Part shown: positions 15,001-29,800 of the stretch, one piece after another
Layout of the letters: every line of letters begins with the position of its first letter
Position numbering within the stretch: the first letter of the stretch is position 1
Assembly (NCBI RefSeq): GCF_029852145.1
Contig: NC_079974.1
Span: 496,001-560,000, forward strand
Origin: Microplitis mediator
Lineage: Eukaryota > Arthropoda > Insecta > Hymenoptera > Braconidae
Reading direction: 5' to 3'
DNA length: 64,000 nt
Program-made: the position numbers and the translations under genes
Notes under the pieces: generated by a model
Databases searched by the model: none
What the model saw: the letters and a program-made list of their open reading frames with translations, nothing else
Told to the model about the DNA's origin: nothing

Positions 15001-18000
15001 TATCTTAAACTCGACAACACATAAAACTCGAATTTCCATAGTGATTTCGCGATTTTATTCCAAAGTACCAAGATTTCAAAAATAATGGTAAAGTTCTAGG
15101 TCTCCCCCAATTGAAATTGACTAAAAAATACATTTCTGTGAGTCACCCCGTGAGAATCACCTACTCTTTGGCATGAATATTATCTTAAACTCGACAACAC
15201 ATAAAACTCGAATTTCCATAGTGATTTCGCGATTTTATTCCAAAGTACCAAGATTTCAAAAATAATGGTAAAGTTGTAGGTCTCCCCCATCTGAAATTGA
15301 CTAAAAAATACATTTCTGTGAGTCACCCCGTGAGAATCACCTACTCTTTGGCATGAATATTATCTTAAACTCGACAACACATAAAACTCGAATTTCCATA
15401 GTGATTTCGCGATTTTATTCCAAAGTACCAAGATTTCAAAAATAATGGTAAAGTTGTAGGTCTCCCCCATCTGAAATTGACTAAAAAATACATTTCTGTG
15501 AGTCACCCCGTGAGAATCACCTACTTTTTGGCATGAATATTATCTTAAACTCGACAACACATAAAACTCGAATTTCCATAGTGATGTCGCGATTTCATTC
15601 CAAAGTACCAAGATTTCAAAAATAATGGTAAAGTTCTAGGTCTCCCCCAATTGAAATTGACTAAAAAATACATTTCTGTGAGTCACCCCGTGAGAATCAC
15701 CTACTTTTTGGCATGAATATTATCTTAAACTCGACAACACATAAAACTCGAATTTCCATAGTGATGTCGCGATTTCATTCCAAAGTACCAAGATTTCAAA
15801 AATAATGGTAAAGTTCTAGGTCTCCCCCAATTGAAATTGACTAAAAAATACATTTCTGTGAGTCACCCCGTGAGAATCACCTACTCTTTGGCATGAATAT
15901 TATCTTAAACTCGACAACACATAAAACTCGAATTTCCATAGTGATTTCGCGATTTTATTCCAAAGTACCAAGATTTCAAAAATAATGGTAAAGTTGTAGG
16001 TCTCCCCCATCTGAAATTGACTAAAAAATACATTTCTGTGAGTCACCCCGTGAGAATCACCTACTTTTTGGCATGAATATTATCTTAAACTCGACAACAC
16101 ATAAAACTCGAATTTCCATAGTGATGTCGCGATTTTATTCCAAAGTACCAAGATTTCAAAAATAATGGTAAAGTTGTAGGTCTCCCCCATCTGAAATTGA
16201 CTAAAAAATACATTTCTGTGAGTCACCCCGTGAGAATCACCTACTTTTTGGCATGAATATTATCTTAAACTCGACAACACATAAAACTCGAATTTCCATA
16301 GTGATGTCGCGATTTCATTCCAAAGTACCAAGATTTCAAAAATAATGGTAAAGTTGTAGGTCTCCCCCATCTGAAATTGACTAAAAAATACATTTCTGTG
16401 AGTCACCCCGTGAGAATCACCTACTTTTTGGCATGAATATTATCTTAAACTCGACAACACATAAAACTCGAATTTCCATAGTGATTTCGCGATTTTATTC
16501 CAAAGTACCAAGATTTCAAAAATAATGGTAAAGTTCTAGGTCTTCCTCATTTGAAATTGACTGAAAAATACATTTCTGTGAGTCACCCCGTGAGAATCAC
16601 CTACTTTTTGGCATGAATATTATCTTAAACTCGACAACACATAAAACTCGAATTTCCATAGTGATGTCGCGATTTCATTCCAAAGTACCAAGATTTCAAA
16701 AATAATGGTAAAGTTGTAGGTCTCCCCCATCTGAAATTGACTAAAAAATACATTTCTGTGAGTCACCCCGTGAGAATCACCTACTTTTTGGCATGAATAT
16801 TATCTTAAACTCGACAACACATAAAACTCGAATTTCCATAGTGATGTCGCGATTTCATTCCAAAGTACCAAGATTTCAAAAATAATGGTAAAGTTGTAGG
16901 TCTCCCCCATCTGAAATTGACTAAAAAATACATTTCTGTGAGTCACCCCGTGAGAATCACCTACTTTTTGGCATGAATATTATCTTAAACTCGACAACAC
17001 ATAAAACTCGAATTTCCATAGTGATTTCGCGATTTTATTCCAAAGTACCAAGATTTCAAAAATAATGGTAAAGTTGTAGGTCTCCCCCATCTGAAATTGA
17101 CTAAAAAATACATTTCTGTGAGTCACCCCGTGAGAATCACCTACTTTTTGGCATGAATATTATCTTAAACTCGACAACACATAAAACTCGAATTTCCATA
17201 GTGATGTCGCGATTTCATTTCAAAGTACCAAGATTTCAAAAATAATGGTAAAGTTGTAGGTCTCCCCCATCTGAAATTGACTAAAAAATACATTTCTGTG
17301 AGTCACCCCGTGAGAATCACCTACTTTTTGGCATGAATATTATCTTAAACTCGACAACACATAAAACTCGAATTTCCATAGTGATGTCGCGATTTCATTT
17401 CAAAGTACCAAGATTTCAAAAATAATGGTAAAGTTGTAGGTCTCCCCCATCTGAAATTGACTAAAAAATACATTTCTGTGAGTCACCCCGTGAGAATCAC
17501 CTACTTTTTGGCATGAATATTATCTTAAACTCGACAACACATAAAACTCGAATTTCCATAGTGATGTCGCGATTTTATTCCAAAGTACCAAGATTTCAAA
17601 AATAATGGTAAAGTTGTAGGTCTCCCCCATCTGAAATTGACTAAAAAATACATTTCTGTGAGTCACCCCGTGAGAATCACCTACTTTTTGGCATGAATAT
17701 TATCTTAAACTCGACAACACATAAAACTCGAATTTCCATAGTGATGTCGCGATTTCATTCCAAAGTACCAAGATTTCAAAAATAATGGTAAAGTTGTAGG
17801 TCTCCCCCATCTGAAATTGACTAAAAAATACATTTCTGTGAGTCACCCCGTGAGAATCACCTACTTTTTGGCATGAATATTATCTTAAACTCGACAACAC
17901 ATAAAACTCGAATTTCCATAGTGATGTCGCGATTTCATTCCAAAGTACCAAGATTTCAAAAATAATGGTAAAGTTGTAGGTCTCCCCCATCTGAAATTGA

Positions 18001-21000
18001 CTAAAAAATACATTTCTGTGAGTCACCCCGTGAGAATCACCTACTTTTTGGCATGAATATTATCTTAAACTCGACAACACATAAAACTCGAATTTCCATA
18101 GTGATTTTGCGATTTTATTCCAAAGTACCAAGATTTCAAAAATAATGGTAAAGTTGTAGGTCTCCCCCATCTGAAATTGACTAAAAAATACATTTCTGTG
18201 AGTCACCCCGTGAGAATCACCTACTTTTTGGCATGAATATTATCTTAAACTCGACAACACATAAAACTCGAATTTCCATAGTGATGTCGCGATTTCATTC
18301 CAAAGTACCAAGATTTCAAAAATAATGGTAAAGTTGTAGGTCTCCCCCATCTGAAATTGACTAAAAAATACATTTCTGTGAGTCACCCCGTGAGAATCAC
18401 CTACTTTTTGGCATGAATATTATCTTAAACTCGACAACACATAAAACTCGAATTTCCATAGTGATGTCGCGATTTTATTCCAAAGTACCAAGATTTCAAA
18501 AATAATGGTAAAGTTGTAGGTCTCCCCCATCTGAAATTGACTAAAAAATACATTTCTGTGAGTCACCCCGTGAGAATCACCTACTTTTTGGCATGAATAT
18601 TATCTTAAACTCGACAACACATAAAACTCGAATTTCCATAGTGATTTCGCGATTTTATTCCAAAGTACCAAGATTTCAAAAATAATGGTAAAGTTGTAGG
18701 TCTCCCCCATCTGAAATTGACTAAAAAATACATTTCTGTGAGTCACCCCGTGAGAATCACCTACTCTTTGGCATGAATATTATCTTAAACTCGACAACAC
18801 ATCAAACTCGAATTTCCATAGTGATTTCGCGATTTTATTCCAAAGTACCAAGATTTCAAAAATAATGGTAAAGTTGTAGGTCTCCCCCATCTGAAATTGA
18901 CTAAAAAATACATTTCTGTGAGTCACCCCGTGAGAATCACCTACTCTTTGGCATGAATATTATCTTAAACTCGACAACACATAAAACTCATATTTCCATA
19001 GTGATGTCGCGATTTCATTCCAAAGTACCAAGATTTCAAAAATAATGGTAAAGTTCTAGGTCTCCCCCAATTGAAATTGACTAAAAAATACATTTCTGTG
19101 AGTCACCCCGTGAGAATCACCTACTCTTTGGCATGAATATTATCTTAAACTCGACAACACATAAAACTCGAATTTCCATAGTGATTTCGCGATTTTATTC
19201 CAAAGTACCAAGATTTCAAAAATAATGGTAAAGTTGTAGGTCTCCCCCAATTGAAATTGACTAAAAAATACATTTCTGTGAGTCACCCCGTGAGAATCAC
19301 CTACTTTTTGGCATGAATATTATCTTAAACTCGACAACACATAAAACTCGAATTTCCATCGTGATTTCGCGATTTTACTCCAAAGTACCAAGATTTCAAA
19401 AATAATGGTAAAGTTGTAGGTCTCCCCCAATTGAAATTGACTAAAAAATACATTTCTGTGAGTCACCCCGTGAGAATCACCTACTTTTTGGCATGAATAT
19501 TATCTTAAACTCGACAACACATAAAACTCGAATTTCCATAGTGATTTCGCGATTTTATTCCAAAGTACCAAGATTTCAAAAATAATGGTAAAGTTGTAGG
19601 TCTCCCCCAATTGAAATTGACTAAAAAATACATTTCTGTGAGTCACCCCGTGAGAATCACCTACTTTTTGGCATGAATATTATCTTAAACTCGACAACAC
19701 ATAAAACTCGAATTTCCATAGTGATTTCGCGATTTTATTCCAAAGTACCAAGATTTCAAAAATAATGGTAAAGTTGTAGGTCTCCCCCAATTGAAATTGA
19801 CTAAAAAATACATTTCTGTGAGTTACCCCGTGAGAATCACCTACTTTTTGGCATGAATATTATCTTAAACTCGACAACACATAAAACTCGAATTTCCATA
19901 GTGATTTCGCGATTTTATTCCAAAGTACCAAGATTTCAAAAATAATGGTAAAGTTGTAGGTCTCCCCCAATTGAAATTGACTAAAAAATACATTTCTGTG
20001 AGTCACCCCGTGAGAATCACCTACTTTTTGGCATGAATATTATCTTAAACTCGACAACACATAAAACTCGAATTTCCATAGTGATTTCGCGATTTTATTC
20101 CAAAGTACCAAGATTTCAAAAATAATGGTAAAGTTGTAGGTCTCCCCCAATTGAAATTGACTAAAAAATACATTTCTGTGAGTCACCCCGTGAGAATCAC
20201 CTACTTTTTGGCATGAATATTATCTTAAACTCGACAACACATAAAACTCGAATTTCCATAGTGATTTCGCGATTTTATTCCAAAGTACCAAGATTTCAAA
20301 AATAATGGTAAAGTTGTAGGTCTCCCCCAATTGAAATTGACTAAAAAATACATTTCTGTGAGTCACCCCGTGAGAATCACCTACTTTTTGGCATGAATAT
20401 TATCTTAAACTCGACAACACATAAAACTCGAATTTCCATAGTGATTTCGCGATTTTATTCCAAAGTACCAAGATTTCAAAAATAATGGTAAAGTTGTAGG
20501 TCTCCCCCAATTGAAATTGACTAAAAAATACATTTCTGTGAGTCACCCCGTGAGAATCACCTACTTTTTGGCATGAATATTATCTTAAACTCGACAACAC
20601 ATAAAACTCGAATTTCCATAGTGATTTCGCGATTTTATTCCAAAGCACCAAGATTTCAAAAATAATAGTAAAGTTGTAGGTCTCCCCCAATTGAAATTGA
20701 CTAAAAAATACATTTCTGTGAGTCACCCCGTGAGAATCACCTACTTTTTGGCATGAATATTATCTTAAACTCGACAACACATAAAACTCGAATTTCCATC
20801 GTGATTTCGCGATTTTACTCCGAAGTACCAAGATTTCAAAAATAATGGTAAAGTTGTAGGTCTCCCCCAATTGAAATTGACTAAAAAATACATTTCTGTG
20901 AGTCACCCCGTGAGAATCACCTACTTTTTGGCATGAATATTATCTTAAACTCGACAACACATAAAACTCGAATTTCCATAGTGATTTCGCGATTTTACTC

Positions 21001-24000
21001 CAAAGTACCAAGATTTCAAAAATAATGGTAAAGTTGTAGGTCTCCCCCAATTGAAATTGACTAAAAAATACATTTCTGTGAGTCACCCCGTGAGAATCAC
21101 CTACTTTTTGGCATGAATATTATCTTAAACTCGACAACACATAAAACTCGAATTTCCATAGTGATTTCGCGATTTTACTCCAAAGTACCAAGATTTCAAA
21201 AATAATGGTAAAGTTGTAGGTCTCCCCCAATTGAAATTGACTAAAAAATACATTTCTGTGAGTCACCCCGTGAGAATCACCTACTTTTTGGCATGAATAT
21301 TATCTTAAACTCGACAACACATAAAACTCGAATTTCCATAGTGATTTCGCGATTTTATTCCAAAGCACCAAGATTTCAAAAATAATAGTAAAGTTGTAGG
21401 TCTCCCCCAATTGAAATTGACTAAAAAATACATTTCTGTGAGTCACCCCGTGAGAATCACCTACTTTTTGGCATGAATATTATCTTAAACTCGACAACAC
21501 ATAAAACTCGAATTTCCATAGTGATTTCGCGATTTTACTCCAAAGTACCAAGATTTCAAAAATAATGGTAAAGTTGTAGGTCTCCCCCAATTGAAATTGA
21601 CTAAAAAATACATTTCTGTGAGTCACCCCGTGAGAATCACCTACTTTTTGGCATGAATATTATCTTAAACTCGACAACACATAAAACTCGAATTTCCATC
21701 GTGATTTCGCGATTTTATTCCAAAGTACCAAGATTTCAAAAATAATGGTAAAGTTCTAGGTCTCCCCCAATTGAAATTGACTAAAAAATACATTTCTGTG
21801 AGTCACCCCGTGAGAATCACCTACTTTTTGGCATGAATATTATCTTAAACTCGACAGCACATAAAACTCGAATTTCCATAGTGATTTCGCGATTTTATTC
21901 CAAAGTACCAAGATTTCAAAAATAATGGTAAAGTTGTAGGTCTCCCCCATCTGAAATTGACTAAAAAATACATTTCTGTGAGTCACCCCGTGAGAATCAC
22001 CTACTTTTTGGCATGAATATTATCTTAAACTCGACAACACATAAAACTCGAATTTCCATAGTGATTTCGCGATTTTACTCCAAAGTACCAAGATTTCAAA
22101 AATAATGGTAAAGTTGTAGGTCTCCCCCATCTGAAATTGACTAAAAAATACATTTCTGTGAGTCACCCCGTGAGAATCACCTACTTTTTGGCATGAATAT
22201 TATCTTAAACTCGACAACACATAAAACTCGAATTTCCATAGTGATTTCGCGATTTTACTCCAAAGTACCAAGATTTCAAAAATAATGGTAAAGTTGTAGG
22301 TCTCCCCCAATTGAAATTGACTAAAAAATACATTTCTGTGAGTCACCCCGTGAGAATCACCTACTTTTTGGCATGAATATTATCTTAAACTCGACAACAC
22401 ATAAAACTCGAATTTCCATAGTGATTTCGCGATTTTATTCCAAAGCACCAAGATTTCAAAAATAATAGTAAAGTTGTAGGTCTCCCTCAATTGAAATTGA
22501 CTAAAAAATACATTTCTGTGAGTCACCCCGTGAGAATCACCTACTTTTTGGCATGAATATTATCTTAAACTCGACAACACATAAAACTCGAATTTCCATA
22601 GTGATTTCGCGATTTTATTCCAAAGCACCAAGATTTCAAAAATAATAGTAAAGTTGTAGGTCTCCCCCAATTGAAATTGACTAAAAAATACATTTCTGTG
22701 AGTCACCCCGTGAGAATCACCTACTTTTTGGCATGAATATTATCTTAAACTCGACAACACATAAAACTCGAATTTCCATCGTGATTTCGCGATTTTACTC
22801 CAAAGTACCAAGATTTCAAAAATAATGGTAAAGTTGTAGGTCTCCCCCAATTGAAATTGACTAAAAAATACATTTCTGTGAGTCACCCCGTGAGAATCAC
22901 CTACTCTTTGGCATGAATATTATCTTAAACTCGACAACACATAAAACTCGAATTTCCATAGTGATTTCGCGATTTTATTCCAAAGCACCAAGATTTCAAA
23001 AATAATAGTAAAGTTGTAGGTCTCCCCCAATTGAAATTGACTAAAAAATACATTTCTGTGAGTCACCCCGTGAGAATCACCTACTTTTTGGCATGAATAT
23101 TATCTTAAACTCGACAGCACATAAAACTCGAATTTCCATAGTGATTTCGCGATTTTATTCCAAAGTACCAAGATTTCAAAAATAATGGTAAAGTTGTAGG
23201 TCTCCCCCATCTGAAATTGACTAAAAAATACATTTCTGTGAGTCACCCCGTGAGAATCACCTACTTTTTGGCATGAATATTATCTTAAACTCGACAACAC
23301 ATAAAACTCGAATTTCCATAGTGATTTCGCGATTTTACTCCAAAGTACCAAGATTTCAAAAATAATGGTAAAGTTGTAGGTCTCCCCCATCTGAAATTGA
23401 CTAAAAAATACATTTCTGTGAGTCACCCCGTGAGAATCACCTACTTTTTGGCATGAATATTATCTTAAACTCGACAACACATAAAACTCGAATTTCCATA
23501 GTGATTTCGCGATTTTATTCCAAAGTACCAAGATTTCAAAAATAATGGTAAAGTTGTAGGTCTCCCCCAATTGAAATTGACTAAAAAATACATTTCTGTG
23601 AGTCACCCCGTGAGAATCACCTACTTTTTGGCATGAATATTATCTTAAACTCGACAACACATAAAACTCGAATTTCCATAGTGATTTCGCGATTTTATTC
23701 CAAAGTACCAAGATTTCAAAAATAATGGTAAAGTTGTAGGTCTCCCCCAATTGAAATTGACTAAAAAATACATTTCTGTGAGTCACCCCGTGAGAATCAC
23801 CTACTTTTTGGCATGAATATTATCTTAAACTCGACAACACATAAAACTCGAATTTCCATCGTGATTTCGCGATTTTACTCCAAAGTACCAAGATTTCAAA
23901 AATAATGGTAAAGTTGTAGGTCTCCCCCATCTGAAATTGACTAAAAAATACATTTCTGTGAGTCACCCCGTGAGAATCACCTACTTTTTGGCATGAATAT

Positions 24001-27000
24001 TATCTTAAACTCGACAACACATAAAACTCGAATTTCCATCGTGATTTCGCGATTTTACTCCAAAGTACCAAGATTTCAAAAATAATGGTAAAGTTGTAGG
24101 TCTCCCCCATCTGAAATTGACTAAAAAATACATTTCTGTGAGTCACCCCGTGAGAATCACCTACTTTTTGGCATGAATATTATCTTAAACTCGACAACAC
24201 ATAAAACTCGAATTTCCATAGTGATTTCGCGATTTTATTCCAAAGTACCAAGATTTCAAAAATAATGGTAAAGTTGTAGGTCTCCCCCATCTGAAATTGA
24301 CTAAAAAATACATTTCTGTGAGTCACCCCGTGAGAATCACCTACTTTTTGGCATGAATATTATCTTAAACTCGACAACACATAAAACTCGAATTTCCATA
24401 GTGATTTCGCGATTTTATTCCAAAGTACCAAGATTTCAAAAATAATGGTAAAGTTGTAGGTCTCCCCCATCTGAAATTGACTAAAAAATACATTTCTGTG
24501 AGTCACCCCGTGAGAATCACCTACTTTTTGGCATGAATATTATCTTAAACTCGACAACACATGAAACTCGAATTTCCATCGTGATTTCGCGATTTTACTC
24601 CAAAGTACCAAGATTTCAAAAATAATGGTAAAGTTGTAGGTCTCCCCCATCTGAAATTGACTAAAAAATACATTTCTGTGAGTCACCCCGTGAGAATCAC
24701 CTACTTTTTGGCATGAATATTATCTTAAACTCGACAACACATAAAACTCGAATTTCCATCGTGATTTCGCGATTTTACTCCAAAGTACCAAGATTTCAAA
24801 AATAATGGTAAAGTTGTAGGTCTCCCCCATCTGAAATTGACTAAAAAATACATTTCTGTGAGTCACCCCGTGAGAATCACCTACTTTTTGGCATGAATAT
24901 TATCTTAAACTCGACAACACATAAAACTCGAATTTCCATAGTGATTTCGCGATTTTATTCCAAAGTACCAAGATTTCAAAAATAATGGTAAAGTTGTAGG
25001 TCTCCCCCATCTGAAATTGACTAAAAAATACATTTCTGTGAGTCACCCCGTGAGAATCACCTACTTTTTGGCATGAATATTATCTTAAACTCGACAACAC
25101 ATGAAACTCGAATTTCCATCGTGATTTCGCGATTTTACTCCAAAGTACCAAGATTTCAAAAATAATGGTAAAGTTGTAGGTCTCCCCCATCTGAAATTGA
25201 CTAAAAAATACATTTCTGTGAGTCACCCCGTGAGAATCACCTACTTTTTGGCATGAATATTATCTTAAACTCGACAACACATAAAACTCGAATTTCCATC
25301 GTGATTTCGCGATTTTACTCCAAAGTACCAAGATTTCAAAAATAATGGTAAAGTTGTAGGTCTCCCCCATCTGAAATTGACTAAAAAATACATTTCTGTG
25401 AGTCACCCCGTGAGAATCACCTACTTTTTGGCATGAATATTATCTTAAACTCGACAACACATAAAACTCGAATTTCCATCGTGATTTCGCGATTTTACTC
25501 CAAAGTACCAAGATTTCAAAAATAATGGTAAAGTTGTAGGTCTCCCCCATCTGAAATTGACTAAAAAATACATTTCTGTGAGTCACCCCGTGAGAATCAC
25601 CTACTTTTTGGCATGAATATTATCTTAAACTCGACAACACATAAAACTCGAATTTCCATAGTGATTTCGCGATTTTATTCCAAAGTACCAAGATTTCAAA
25701 AATAATGGTAAAGTTGTAGGTCTCCCCCATCTGAAATTGACTAAAAAATACATTTCTGTGAGTCACCCCGTGAGAATCACCTACTTTTTGGCATGAATAT
25801 TATCTTAAACTCGACAACACATAAAACTCGAATTTCCATAGTGATTTCGCGATTTTATTCCAAAGTACCAAGATTTCAAAAATAATGGTAAAGTTGTAGG
25901 TCTCCCCCATCTGAAATTGACTAAAAAATACATTTCTGTGAGTCACCCCGTGAGAATCACCTACTTTTTGGCATGAATATTATCTTAAACTCGACAACAC
26001 ATGAAACTCGAATTTCCATAGTGATTTCGCGATTGTATTTCAAAGTACCAAGATTTCAAAAATAATGGTAAAGTTGTAGGTCTCCCCCATCTGAAATTGA
26101 CTAAAAAATACATTTCTGTGAGTCACCCCGTGAGAATCACCTACTTTTTGGCATGAATATTATCTTAAACTCGACAACACATAAAACTCGAATTTCCATA
26201 GTGATTTCGCGATTGTATTTCAAAGTACCAAGATTTCAAAAATAATGGTAAAGTTGTAGGTCTCCCCCATTTGAAATTGACTAAAAAATACATTTCTGTG
26301 TGTCACCCCGTGAGACTCACCTACTTTGTGGCATGAATATTATCTTAAACTCGACAACACATAAAACTCGAATTTCCATAGTGATTTCGCGATTTTATTC
26401 CAAAGTACCAAGATTTCAAAAATAATGGTAAAGTTGTAGGTCTCCCCTATCTGAAATTGACTAAAAAATACATTTCTGTGAGTCACCCCGTGAGACTCAC
26501 CTACTTTGTGGCATGAATATTATCTTAAACTCGACAACACATAAAACTCGAATTTCCATAGTGATGTCGCGATTTCATTCCAAAGTACCAAGATTTCAAA
26601 AATAATGGTAAAGTTGTAGGTCTCCCCCAATTGAAATTGACTAAAAAATACATTTCTGTGAGTCACCCCGTGAGAATCACCTACTTTTTGGCATGAATAT
26701 TATCTTAAACTCGACAACACATAAAACTCGAATTTCCATAGTGATTTCGCGATTTTATTCCAAAGTACCAAGATTTCAAAAATAATGGTAAAGTTGTAGG
26801 TCTCCCCCATCTGAAATTGACTAAAAAATACATTTCTGTGAGTCACCCCGTGAGAATCACCTACTTTTTGGCATGAATATTATCTTAAACTCGACAACAC
26901 ATAAAACTCGAATTTCCATAGTGATGTCGCGATTTCATTCCAAAGTACCAAGATTTCAAAAATAATGGTAAAGTTGTAGGTCTCCCCCAATTGAAATTGA

Positions 27001-27426
27001 CTAAAAAATACATTTCTGTGAGTCACCCCGTGAGAATCACCTACTTTGTGGCATGAATATTATCTTAAACTCGACAACACATAAAATTCGAATTTTCATA
27101 GTGATTTCGCGATTATATTCCAAAGTACCAAGATTTCAAAAATAATGGTAAAGTTCTAGGTCTTCCTCATTTGAAATTGACTGAAAAATACATTTCTGTG
27201 AGTCACCCCGTGAGAACCGCCTACTTTATGGCATGATTATCATTTTAAACTCGACAACACAAAAAACTCGAATTTCCATAGTGATTTCGCGATTTTATTC
27301 CAAAGTACCAAGATTTCAAAAGTAATAGTAAAGTTGTAGGTCTCCCCCATTTGAAATTGACTAAAAATACATTTCTGTGAGACACCTCGTTAGAATTGCC
27401 TACTTTATGGCTTGAATCTTATTTAA
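1..27426. repeat. 180-bp satellite DNA array, about 152 full monomers
   Basis: The monomer begins CTAAAAAATACATTTCTGTG and ends near TCTCCCCCATCTGAAATTGA. It repeats head to tail with a period of exactly 180 bp from base 1 to 27,360, then a truncated diverged copy runs to about 27,426. Copies differ only by substitutions at a few recurrent sites: TTTTTG/TTTGTG/TCTTTG near monomer base 47, CCATA/CCATC near base 100, GATTT/GATGT near 105, TTATTC/TTACTC/TTCATTC near 115-120, and the last 12 bases. No full copy has an insertion or deletion. Divergence rises in the last two monomers, as is usual at an array edge. The array continues beyond the left end of the window. No open frame of note is present. 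A centromeric or pericentromeric location is possible but unproven. Confidence 0.98.
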
Positions 27427-27967
27427 AAAACTATTGTTTTAAACCGATCTCCAAAGTATTTTCTTATAAGTCCTTTACATCTCATATATTTAATACATAA
27501 AAAACAAAAATTGTTAAAATTAACAATAAATACTAAACCAAATTAATTTATAACCTGAGACTTATAAGTCTCATAAATGGTTCCAGGTCACATGTGCGAG
27601 TAAATCTATACAATCCAATGAAAAATGTAATTAATAAAACTTGAAAAAAATAAAAATATTAAATAAAACCTCAAGAATTAAGAAAAGTTATCAAATATAT
27701 AGCATAATTATGTTGTCAAAATTATTAATTAAACAACTGTTATATCTATTGTTGTAAGTCAAGTCCTTCTTCATTGTCTCATATATATTTTTTTATAATT
27801 TTCCTTAATTAAGCAGCGACAACAAATAAATCTATTATTTTATAATTTAATTGTCACAATCATTTATTTGAATATTATTTTTCACACTTGGTTGCATTTA
27901 TATGATTTCAATTTAAATATTTGTCAATCAATGAGTTTATAGTGCTTCATTTGTTGTTGATTATATA
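27427..27967. other. AT-rich intergenic DNA, nothing recognised
   Basis: Low-complexity AT-rich sequence follows the satellite edge. I see no coding potential, RNA gene or clear repeat structure. Confidence 0.6.
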
Positions 27968-28129
27968 CCCTGATTAAAAATATTGATTGAAAAGAATTGA
28001 GAAGCGGTCACTCCATGCAAACTTTATATGTATATATACAAACAAAAAAATTGAAATCAATTGAAATTATTGAAAAGAATTTGAATTTCATCACTTTTAA
28101 TTCTTTTCAATCAATATTTTTAAACAGGG
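27968..28129. mobile_element. 162-bp MITE with long inverted repeats
   Basis: The left end starts CCCTGATTAAAAATATTGAT and the right end is its near-perfect reverse complement, ending ATATTTTTAAACAGGG. The TIRs are about 31 bp with two mismatches. ATA flanks both sides (27965-27967 and 28130-28132), a possible target duplication. It has no coding capacity, so it is a miniature inverted-repeat transposable element (MITE). Confidence 0.75.
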
Positions 28130-28869
28130 ATAAGTTTGATATTTCAGCTCAATTAATTTTTGATGTTTTTATGAAATATCACTAGTTAATGTTAAATACT
28201 ACCTACTTGATATTGAATAAATTTTTAATTTAATGAATAACATTTTATTTATGAAATTGTTTTTTCTTTTAATAACTTTTTTTTTCATTTATTTCAGACC
28301 AATACATCATGAGAAATTATAAATAACTAATTCATTATAATTAATTCAAAAGCTTAACAAAAACGCTCTTGTAAAATTTTTTTTAAATTGTTTTCAAAGT
28401 CAAAATGATAAAAACATTTCATTTTTATTTTAAAAATTAATTTTTCTCAATTTAATATTTAAATACTTTTTTAATTTTCTTTGTTATCGACTTTCCGAAT
28501 AGTCTTATCTATGAATCACTTCATTATTGACAATCTTTTTTATCTGTGGATATTGAGTAAAGATGTCTTTGAATATAGAGGACTTCGAGTAAACATAATA
28601 TAGATGAGATGTTTACAAAAATTCAGTGGAGTCCAGTTGTCATTGAATATAGTTGTCACTGAGTATAGATGTCGTCTTTGTGCTTGAGTAAAGAAATTTT
28701 GAGTATAGATGAGTATTCGCCTTGCCAAGCATGCACAGTACGGACAAAACTTTCCGAAGAAGAGATAAAATAAATATAGTCGGTACCGTGGTGTCAGTAC
28801 ATTATTTCTTATACCGACGGACCATATAGGAGTATTACCCAGATAACAGTATATTGTTATATCCCTTGA
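28130..28869. other. AT-rich spacer with degenerate short tandem motif
   Basis: From about 28,545 to 28,715 a motif like GAGTATAGATGTC recurs irregularly, with variants GAGTAAAGATGTC and GAATATAGTTGTC. The rest is AT-rich with nothing recognised. A 115-codon minus-strand frame here has no protein-like composition. Confidence 0.4.
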
Positions 28870-29430
28870 TAGCCACCTTATCCACAAGTTAACTTCAAGC
28901 TACTGCCGTATTCTGAAGCCAACTTAAAGGAAAGTGTTGGAGAGCAAGCAGTTACCTTTAAGTTGACAGTAAATTGTCTGTAACTTGAATTCAATTTGAC
29001 TACAAGTGTTACTGTCAGACAATGACGTCAAGTTGATTGAAAGTTTCACTTCAAATTGACGGCAAGATTTTCTGTTGAATTACATTCAGATGACGGCAGT
29101 AGATTTGCATCAACTTGCACGCAAATATTATCCAGCCAAGGCTTGCCCGAAACTTGTTAAGTTAGCCGAAAATGTTTCACTGCAGAACTTGGTATGCAAT
29201 TATATTTAGAGTGTAGCTATCAGGGTTGCTATCAATAACGGAGAGTTTCGATCAATATGATGTCAAGTTGCGGGTAACATTTGAGTATCCAACTGTTGGC
29301 TATAAAGTTGGCTTCAATTTTCTTAAAAAGTAGGCGATAATCTGTAGCCGCAATATGATGGCAACTTGACAGAGAAGTTTCCGTCAAATTGTTGGCAACT
29401 TTTATTCGCCTAACAAATTATCAAAGGATA
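28870..29430. repeat. Region built of degenerate AACTTGAC-type motifs
   Basis: Motifs such as CAACTTGAC, AAGTTGAC, TTGACGGCAAG and GTCAAATTG recur in both orientations over about 550 bp. This suggests the interior of a decayed palindromic transposable element. I could not define its ends. Confidence 0.45.
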
Positions 29431-29800
29431 GTCATGCGTATCGGAAATAGCTATTTTTCAACCATATTCATTTTTCAAAATAAAACGACATATTATTAAA
29501 TTAAACCTTTAGTTAATTAGGGTTGAAAAAAAAATTTTTGTTCGCAGTATTGAGAAAAAATTTATTTCAATTGATATATTTCGTTTTCCTAAACTTTTTT
29601 TTTTTCACGTAAATTTAAAATAAAAATAATTAAAAATAATGTAGTTTTTTAATCTGATTTCAAATGTAATTTAAATAGGCTACTTTAAATAATTCAATGA
29701 ACAATTTAAAATGTTTTTAGTAATAATTTAGGAGATAATTTGAACTGATCAAATTATTAGTAAGCTTTTAAATGAAATTAATTATGAAACCCAATAGCTC
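29431..29800. other. AT-rich intergenic DNA, nothing recognised
   Basis: Poly-A and poly-T rich sequence with no recognisable gene or repeat. Confidence 0.5.

Noticed and set aside
1..27426. Regular repeats that could suggest a CRISPR array
   Set aside because: Copies are contiguous 180-bp monomers with no unique spacers, and the context is a eukaryotic genome.
1..27426. CENP-B box or telomere repeat in the monomer
   Set aside because: I see neither the TTCG…CGGG pattern nor TTAGG runs. Centromere identity cannot be claimed from sequence alone.
28540..28887. 115-codon minus-strand frame
   Set aside because: It runs through degenerate short repeats. No domain, signal or splice context supports it.
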